Part shown: positions 22,700-22,850 of the stretch, one piece after another | Layout: every line of letters starts with the position of its first letter | Numbering within the stretch: the stretch's first letter is position 1 | Source of the DNA: JBGQBN01 sp041494805 | Lineage (GTDB): Bacteria; Acidobacteriota; Terriglobia; Terriglobales; Acidobacteriaceae | NCBI GenBank assembly: GCA_041494805.1 | Contig: JBGQBN010000065.1 | Span: forward strand, 1-22,850 | Length of the DNA: 22,850 nucleotides | Reading direction: 5' to 3' | Notes under the pieces: model-generated | What the model saw: the letters and a program-made list of their open reading frames with translations, nothing else | Told to the model about the DNA's origin: nothing | The model's database searches: none | Position numbers and translations under genes: made by a program

Positions 22700-22850
22700 C
22701 GGTCGATTTCTCCGAGAACAATATCAATCGACCCTATGGCTGCGACCACATCCGCCAGTAACCGGCCCTCGCACATCAGGGGCAGTAGCTGCATGTTGGC
22801 CAAACAGGCCGAGCGCATGTGCACCCGGTACGGTTTGGCTGTCCCATCAC
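22696..22850 (-). CDS. nuoD: NADH-quinone oxidoreductase subunit D, C-terminal end only
   Basis: The last 50 codons of NuoD, running in from the window edge. The sequence PYRVHMRSACLANMQLLPLM, then GRLLADVVAAIGSIDIVLGEIDR and a stop, is the highly conserved C-terminus of the 49-kDa/NuoD subunit, whose final GEIDR-type tail borders the quinone site. The TGA at 22696 overlaps the GTG of nuoE. The rest of nuoD, and presumably nuoA-C, lies beyond the right edge. Confidence 0.95.
   Translation of the reverse strand, partial: DGTAKPYRVHMRSACLANMQLLPLMCEGRLLADVVAAIGSIDIVLGEIDR

Overview
The window is most likely from an Acidobacteriota (Terriglobia/Koribacter-like) chromosome. This is an inference from moderately high GC, secreted proteins with acidobacterial flavour (a small protein with a GSTWGGSMLK / GRGMHLEF core, sulfatase-fold proteins fused to TPRs) and a long nuo operon. 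No rRNA, tRNA, transposase or CRISPR array is visible.

Layout. (1) 1-1930: a run of small minus-strand genes of unknown function. They are a zinc-ribbon protein cut by the window edge, two small exported proteins that share a similar 5' leader, a 102-aa protein, and a 55-aa Cys-containing protein too short for ordinary gene calling. (2) 1931-3678: a gene-poor stretch, then two single genes: a conserved acidobacterial-type unknown (minus) and an exported lipocalin-like protein (plus). (3) 3788-7939: two back-to-back paralogues of exactly equal length (663 aa), each an exported alkaline-phosphatase/sulfatase-fold domain followed by TPRs. They diverge from a 168-bp centre that carries matching extended -10 promoters very close to both start codons. 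(4) 8046-9179: a clear terminator, an exported unknown protein, a hairpin-rich gap and an orphan Flp-type pilin. (5) 9328-10949: a two-gene ABC exporter (ATPase plus permease). (6) 10966-22850: respiratory complex I genes on the minus strand, transcribed nuoD (partial)-E-F-G-H-J-K-L-M-N.

The nuo operon encodes the NADH module (NuoE, NuoF, NuoG), the end of the quinone-module subunit NuoD, and the membrane arm (NuoH, J, K, L, M, N). J/K, K/L, L/M, M/N and D/E overlap by 1-4 bases and are probably translationally coupled. nuoI, normally between nuoH and nuoJ, is absent. A phase-perfect array of 18 heptamers fills that gap.

The most striking feature is that every non-overlapping nuo junction holds a different repeat: an inverted repeat between nuoE and nuoF; a 454-bp unit with 33-bp inverted ends carrying a four-helix-bundle (23S rRNA intervening-sequence-type) gene between nuoF and nuoG; a double GC hairpin between nuoG and nuoH; and the heptamer array between nuoH and nuoJ. 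The nuoF/nuoG unit resembles a 23S rRNA intervening sequence placed in an mRNA. It is my best candidate for something undescribed.
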